DNA of 64,000 nucleotides from Otatea glauca (Eukaryota > Streptophyta > Magnoliopsida > Poales > Poaceae). Positions within the stretch are counted from its first letter, which is position 1; each line of letters begins with the position of its first letter. A model generated the notes under the pieces. It made no database searches. It was not told the origin of the DNA and saw only the letters and a program-made list of their open reading frames with translations. The translations under genes were made by a program, and so were the position numbers. The DNA is taken from positions 58,565,524-58,629,523 of the forward strand of contig CM070722.1 of assembly GCA_036346275.1 (NCBI GenBank), in the 5' to 3' direction. Positions 58,301 to 64,000 of the stretch are shown one piece after another.

Positions 58301-60225
58301 CACTAGTTAACTAACAAGATGCTTAATTTATAGTTATGTTTTTGCATGTTGTGAATGATTGATAACCAAACACTCCCAGTTAAGAGAATTAGAACTGATT
58401 TACCTCATTTCTCTTGGTGAGTTATTCCTATGGTGGATGGAAAAAAGAAGAAATGTAGCCAACACAATATGAACATAAATATTGACATTACTATCATATC
58501 CTTTTCTAGAAACTAGGTATGAGTTTATGGTCTAATAAGGTAACTATGCACTACTATGGCTATTCTTCTAGCATCTAGATTGAAACTTGAAAAATGTGAC
58601 CTCCATCGGCGGTAGTAATGCTGGTTGTTTTTAACATCTGATCTTATTTGTAGAACCCTGCAGGTGTCAATGCCAAGAAGCAATGTGATCATATTGACTG
58701 ATCCTAATTCAAAATTTTCAATAAATCAAGGAAGTGCTGCAATATTGCCTATCAAAGGAAATTATTCTCGAGGAAATTTAATGTTTCAGAGAATCAAGTC
58801 CTACATTGTAAGCCTATTTGCTTCACTCATATGATATCACAAGTTTTCTGCATATGCTTTCTCAAAAGTACAACTTATGTGATTTAACATGTTATCACTG
58901 CTAGTGCTATCCAACCATCTTTATGCATTATTTTCTACTAAATGAGTCAGATGTTTATTTTTCTGGTCCATATTCAGGCATTTCTGGAGCAAAAACTTGT
59001 GGTGCTTGAAAAGGTGGAGGGGTTTAATCATTTTGTTTTCACTGATTCTGATATAGCAGTGGTCGATGATCTTGGACATATATTCAAGAGATATCCTCGT
59101 TGTCACATTGCTCTTACTTTTCGTAATAACAAGGGCCAGCCTTTGAACTCTGGATTTGTAGCTGTAAGAGGGACCAGGGATGGCATCTCTAAGTACGTTA
59201 ATAGCATCCGTGGAAAAGATCTTATTATGGAAAGTTGTCAATACTTAAAGTAACTCCTTTTCTTTTCTCTTTTTTGCTTTTAGGGCTATGAAATTCTTCA
59301 AAGAAGTCCTTGAAGCATACAACTTAAAATATATGAAGGCTTCCCGCATGCTTGGTGATCAATTAGCTCTGGCATGGGTGGTGAAGTCTAATTTACCATC
59401 TGCTTTTGGAAAATTTTCTAGGCATGAGACATTTACAGGTGAAGTCAAGGGAGCATCTATTCTCTTTTTGCCTTGTGCTGTTTATAATTGGACTCCACCT
59501 GAGGGTGCTGGTCAGTTTCATGGTATGCCCTTGGATGTTAAGGTATAACATTTTTGCTACTTGTAAGGAACTTGTTTTATCCAAGTCACTCTTTTTCTTC
59601 ATAGTAATTTTTTTTATCAGTAATAGAAAATAATCTATCTTGCACATTCTTTTGCACACATGATTATAATAGAAACGAATATTAAAAATATGAAAGCTTT
59701 TTTCGGTTTTATTTTATTTTCATGGCACTATTGCACTGTTACTTTATTGATCCATTGTTGACCACTTGACCAGTGTTACACATGCTGCATAGTTATCAAA
59801 AACACTGTTTGTCCGAGTTGCATTACGGGATTCGGTTTCACGGTTCGCAACCTTTTTTTTTCAATTTATACTGCGAACACGAACCCTATACCCAAAACTG
59901 GATTGGGATCAGCGAATCCAATTCGCGATTCGTAGGGTTTTATAGCGAATCCAGTAACTATGACATACTGATTTTGGTCAGCTCCCAGCCTCCCAGGAGC
60001 ATGTTGAATAATAAATTATAAATATGTTCATTGTATAGCATCCTTGTTGTTTTCCATTAACTAATGCACAAAAATAATCTGCTATAATATTCTTAGGTTG
60101 TCCATTTCAAAGGTTCAAGGAAGCGTTTGATGCTTGAGGCATGGAATTTCTACAACACAACCTTTGAGTTATCTGATATGTTGTGCCTGATCTTGAAGAG
60201 TGGTAGGACAAAATATGACTTCTGA
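55349..60225 (+). CDS. Nucleotide-diphospho-sugar transferase family protein (CDI-like)
   Basis: Seven exons: 55349-55430, 55519-55653, 58058-58266, 58664-58807, 58978-59192, 59284-59542, 60097-60225; 1173 bp, 390 residues. Exon 1 (MAISRPRSRG, then a run of Leu to LIYS) is a signal-anchor, so a type II Golgi membrane protein is likely. The lumenal part has FVTVFTTYNS, SNVIILTDPNS, the metal/nucleotide-sugar motif FTDSDIAVVDD (DxD), LNSGFVAVRGTRDG, GDQLALAWVV, and ends VVHFKGSRKRLMLEAW...SGRTKYDF. This is the plant nucleotide-diphospho-sugar transferase superfamily group that includes Arabidopsis CDI (from memory); donor and acceptor are unknown. The exon 2 donor GTCTAG is weak, so that boundary is the least certain. 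Intron 2 (2.4 kb) holds a MITE. Head-to-head with the deacetylase gene. Confidence 0.87.
57458..57615. mobile_element. MITE (Mutator-type family 1) in intron 2 of the glycosyltransferase-like gene
   Basis: The element 57467-57606 (140 bp) starts AATGGTGCTTCTATGC and ends GCATTGAAGCACTCT. Flanks TTCAAGTTC (57458-57466) and TTCAAGTTT (57607-57615) differ at one base. Confidence 0.8.
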
Positions 60226-61522
60226 ACGGGGGACATGTGCCATCTGCTTGTGTGCATCTGAGTAATGCTCTAAGAGGTATTTATGGCGTAGAAACAAGAA
60301 CTATAGGGTTTGACTGATTTTTGCACCTCTCTTGTATTAATTATTACTATTGGCACGGCATTTTGGGTTTCTGTTCCTGTGCCTTTTAAAGGTCACACAA
60401 TTTGTGTTTCTCTTGGTTGTCTTCTTTGCAATGTTTTATGTGTGGTTTTTGAGTTTTGACTTGATTTATTTTTTGCCTTAGTGAACTGCTAGAACTTGTG
60501 CTTTATTATGGAGGTTTTTTTTAACAAGCTTGTCTTTGCTTCGCAGTTGGTCCTGCTCAAAGGGGTTGCATGTTTCTCAGGAAACACGGGCATGGAGCTT
60601 CAACCCTGCATCTCTGAGTCATTGCAAGAATTCAGGCGGCGTGTCATCACATGAATTCGGAACGCAATGAAAATTTGCTCATCAATGCACAGCAGACGTG
60701 AGATTACTGTGAACAGCTCCCGTACAAGCAACAACATACACTGTGGTAGGGTGGTTATTAGGAAGACCCCAATTGTTTGTTGTGTGTTTTTCCCGTGTAG
60801 GTTAGTTACCTTTTACATCCCCATTCATGTAACAATTTCTTGGTGGTGGCTGATAAGATTGTTGGAATTTCCCCCTTCACACTATATGTGTCATTATTGG
60901 TAAAATTGATGCTACCTGAGTTGTTTCTTTCAGATGCTTATGCTTGCATAGTTTAGTAGGGTTCAAGCTGGTTTTAGCCGCACTTAGCCATTTGAGAATC
61001 AGGCAATCGTTGGTTTGTTTCTCGCCCCATACATCAACACGGCTACGTCGAGCCCTGCACACTGGTTGCCACACCACTGTGCACACTTCAATACCAACAC
61101 AAACAACGGATACACGTAAAAAAACAGCAACTGCAGCACCGAAGCCGTCGTAGCTCACACAGATCTAATCCGTAATTAGAAATGTGCAACCCCAAGTTGA
61201 CACCGTCTGCTTCTATCCCAAGGGGCAGCGGATGTTGCACCTTTCAATTTGACGCAAGGATGTGAAAAACATGACTACGATTATGATCATTTAAGATGCA
61301 GATGACTCCTAAGAATGTATTATAACCTCAATTACCATAACGAGACGAGAGCAGATACCCAAAAACTCTCGACATGGCACAAAAATGAACCAGTTCACCG
61401 AGGGTATACCAGGTCAAATGGACATAAGTAACAGGCAAAATCTTTCAAAAACATCAACTGTTTTGACTCCGTTTAGTTCTGTCACCGGCTCACTGCTGTT
61501 TTGCTTCCAAACATTGCACCAC
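60226..61522. other. 3' flanks of two convergent genes
   Basis: Contains the 3' UTR of the glycosyltransferase-like gene and, from the other side, that of the EF1-gamma gene. The short frames at 60667-61158 are not gene-like. No repeat was identified. Confidence 0.5.
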
Positions 61523-63544
61523 TCACTTAAAGCATTTAGCGTCCAGCAAGGCCTCACCCTCGAACGGCTCCTGGTCCTCAATCATGGCACTGACACGCTC
61601 CTTCTGGGCCTCATCTGAGATGTCAACCTTGGTCCACTCATAGAGCTCCATGTCGTAGACCTCATCCATGACGAACTTGGGGATATCCTGACCTCGGAAG
61701 AGCCAGAGTCCCTTGACCTTGAAGGGTGGCGTGGAGCCAATCACAAGCATCTTGCCAAAAGCATACTTGCGGCAAAGATCCATCCGCTACAGGAACCCAC
61801 CAACCTTGTTCATGGTCACGAATGACACTGAGTTCTCATTGTTGTACTTGTAGTCACAGAACCACAGAGAGTAACCCTCTGAGTCATACATCTCCCAGAA
61901 ACCTGAAACATAGGCATCATGATTTTCAGTATATTTAAAAATCTAGAAAAGGAGATGAATTTAAGTTCATTCTTTATATATTTATTTCGCTCAGATTATC
62001 GTAAGTTGTTGTAACAAAAGAAAATAATACCATTACACTAATTTAAGCTGACATGATGTGTAATGCCATTCTCTTCTAGAACAAGTTTAATCATTTCTAG
62101 TCTCCATTTGCAACAAGCACATGCCACAAGTATGCACACATTTGGAAAAGAATTGCTGCCTCTGCTGTACTAAGAAGCATTGTCATCCAGGATAGAGGAA
62201 GGCAGTCACCATAGGCAATCATTCAAGTCAGCATTAAAAAAAACTATAACTCAGACTTCTAAACAGTTCCAGAGGGTGATAACAAACATCCCAGTTAACA
62301 GTTGCACAGTAATCACTAAACTATGTATAATAGCACAATTCTGAAAGAAAATGGAAACAATACCTCATACCTTTAATGGCAACCTCACGGAAGTTAGTCT
62401 TTGTGTTTGAGTATAACCTCTTCCACTCATCAAGTATCATCTTACTTGGTGGCAGTAGATCAAGAGGATTCTTTGGCTTCGGCTTTGGCGCCTCCTCTTC
62501 CTCTGGTGCCTCAACCACCTTAGGCTTTGGGGCCTCCTTTGGAGCCTCTTTCTTGACCTCCTTTGCCTTTGGCTCTTTAGGAGGAGGAGCCTTTTTCTGA
62601 ACAGGAAGTACAGACTCTACCTGCTTGACATCACCAATGACCTTCTTGAAGTTAGGCTGGTTAACCATGGTCCAAAAGTACCTCTCAACATGAGGGAACT
62701 CAGACGTGAAACTCTTGGTCAGGATCCGCACAAAACCATGGTAGAGGTTGCATGTCATTACGATATCAGCTAGAGTGACACAATGTCCAACGAGGAATGT
62801 GTTTGAGGCAAGGTGTGTGTTCAGAGCACCAAACGACCTCTTCAATGCAGCAATACCGACTTCCTCAGTCTGCAAAGGTAAAAAATTGGACTATAGTAGC
62901 TTTCCAATGCTCAATATGGAGAGATCTAAAACACCAATCCTACAACTTACCACAGGAACATAAGGAACATAACCAAGCCTTGGGTACAACCACTTCGCAA
63001 TATTGGCATCAACTTCTGTGGCAGCGAAGTCCATCCACTGCTCAATATGGGCCTGCAAGAACCATTAATGGATAAGCACAAAAACTTGCTGGGCTATGAT
63101 AATGGAAGTATTTGATAGATCACTCACATATTCAACAAGAGAAGATCCATAAAGATAGTGACCACTCTTCAAACGAGCGACTTAAGGAAGAAAGGAGACA
63201 CGGTGATTAATTTAATCAGTATAAAGTCAGGTAAGATTTAGAATAAAAAGGTGTAAGGCTATATATACCATAGCGTGCGATAGCATTGCTCTCAAAAATA
63301 GCACCATCAGGAGTCTCAAGAACAGGAACCTGCAAAGAATTGTTAGTTCCTGAACCACTGTATTGAACTTAATTTGTGTATTTAATTGATGTACCTTCCC
63401 AAGGGGATTCATCTTAAGAAATTCGGGGGTTTTGTTTGACACACCCATCTCGAAATTCTTGGCCAGCTCAACCTTGACCCCACTGTATTCTGCAGCAATA
63501 AGTGCCTTAAAGGCATTCTTGTTGCTGCTTCCGGTATGCAACAC
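61523..63544 (-). CDS. Elongation factor 1-gamma, in-frame stop in last exon; 5' end outside window
   Basis: Exons: 63395-63544, 63269-63329, 63128-63180, 62951-63052, 62371-62869, 61523-61902; a first exon with the start codon must lie beyond 64000 or was missed. EF1-gamma (eEF1Bgamma) is the scaffold of the nucleotide-exchange complex that recharges eEF1A in the cytosol. Domains: GST-like N-terminus (LHTGSSNKNAFKALIAAEYS ... FLVGHCVTLADIVMTCNLY), a Lys/Pro/Glu-rich linker (KKAPPPKEPKAKEVKKE...), and the conserved EF1G domain (NPLDLLPPSKMILDEWKRLY ... LLDAKCFK). In the EF1G domain VGGFL is followed by TAG (61787-61789) where the family has Gln (CAG), and the frame then stays open for 87 residues to the true TGA at 61523. 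A single C-to-T change would explain it. The product would lose most of the EF1G domain; pseudogenisation or a base-call error are both possible. Confidence 0.9.
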
Positions 63545-64000
63545 CTATGCAAACAAAAATATTAGAAAACCCCCTGCATCTGCAAAAGCTCCTAAAATCC
63601 ATTGCAATACTGTAATATACAAGAGAAAAGCAACTCGCAAGATTGAGCATTTGAAATCAAAATAGACTATTATTCACAAATAAATACATATCCTGGAGAT
63701 CCAACGAGCTTACGCATGATCCAGAACAAATCGTCTCGACAGAAAATCTAAATGACCTATGACTTATCGCCCCTGTCAGATCGATATTTCAGTCCAAACC
63801 CCCCCTAATCCTACATCCATGACTTGCGAATTGCATCCGGCAAAGACGCGACACAGATAGAAACCTAAAAACTCGCATTACGGATCAGATCAAGGTAACC
63901 ACGCAGCACGCGTCCTCGAAATCCAATAGACTTGACAATATCCGAGCACATCAAAATCTGCTTACAGGCAAGCTGAACTACGCAACCACTACTAAAGCAA
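63545..64000 (-). other. Probable first intron of the EF1-gamma gene
   Basis: Minus-strand sequence upstream of the exon acceptor (TTTGCATAG|GTG) is T-rich and lacks a matching ATG exon. Plant EF1-gamma genes have a long intron near the start codon, so I infer intron sequence. Confidence 0.45.

Noticed and set aside
62376..62600. Gly/Ser/Phe-rich plus-strand frame
   Set aside because: It is the complement of the Lys/Pro/Glu linker of EF1-gamma.

Overview
This is nuclear DNA of a grass (Poaceae). The genes have many short exons with GT-AG introns, coding exons are GC-rich inside AT-rich spacers, and SIRE-type and Copia LTR retrotransposons, Helitron, hAT, Stowaway and Mutator-type MITEs are abundant. 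The host genes (ent-kaurene oxidase cluster, class IV histone deacetylase, elongation factor 1-gamma) recall, from memory, the kaurene-oxidase region of rice chromosome 6; no search was possible and the species is not identified.

Layout. (1) 434-1040: a small PADRE/DUF4228-type gene with an apparent frameshift. (2) About 4.1-37.4 kb: a tandem segmental duplication, each unit carrying a CYP701A (ent-kaurene oxidase, KO) gene on the minus strand. Copy A (exons 5180-17159) is a pseudogene: a 1-bp deletion shifts exon 4, 18 bp are missing from exon 7, and intron 1 holds a 6.3-kb gag-only LTR retrotransposon, a solo-LTR-like insertion and a MITE. Copy B (exons 24085-36919) is open in all eight exons and keeps the I-helix, ExxR, PERF and heme motifs. 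Its roughly 10-kb first intron holds a short-LTR element carrying a fructokinase gene fragment, a Helitron carrying a Ulp1-protease-like fragment inserted inside that element's LTR, and an extra, divergent KO first exon at 34.2 kb. (3) 38463-44996: a complete but decayed minus-strand Copia element with a very GC-rich leader. (4) 45-50.5 kb: LTR debris and MITEs without host genes. (5) 50.6-64 kb: a gene-dense stretch with a class IV histone deacetylase (minus, 13 exons), head-to-head with a nucleotide-diphospho-sugar transferase-like gene (plus, 7 exons), then elongation factor 1-gamma (minus, 5' end beyond the window), which has an in-frame stop in its last exon.

Biology. Copy B could make a functional diterpene oxidase of gibberellin or labdane-phytoalexin metabolism. 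The deacetylase, glycosyltransferase and EF1-gamma genes are ordinary neighbours with no evident pathway link to KO. The most informative signals come from comparing the two KO units: several transposons are present in one and precisely absent from the other, so insertions can be ordered relative to the duplication. I saw no rRNA or tRNA gene, CRISPR array or prokaryotic-type system.
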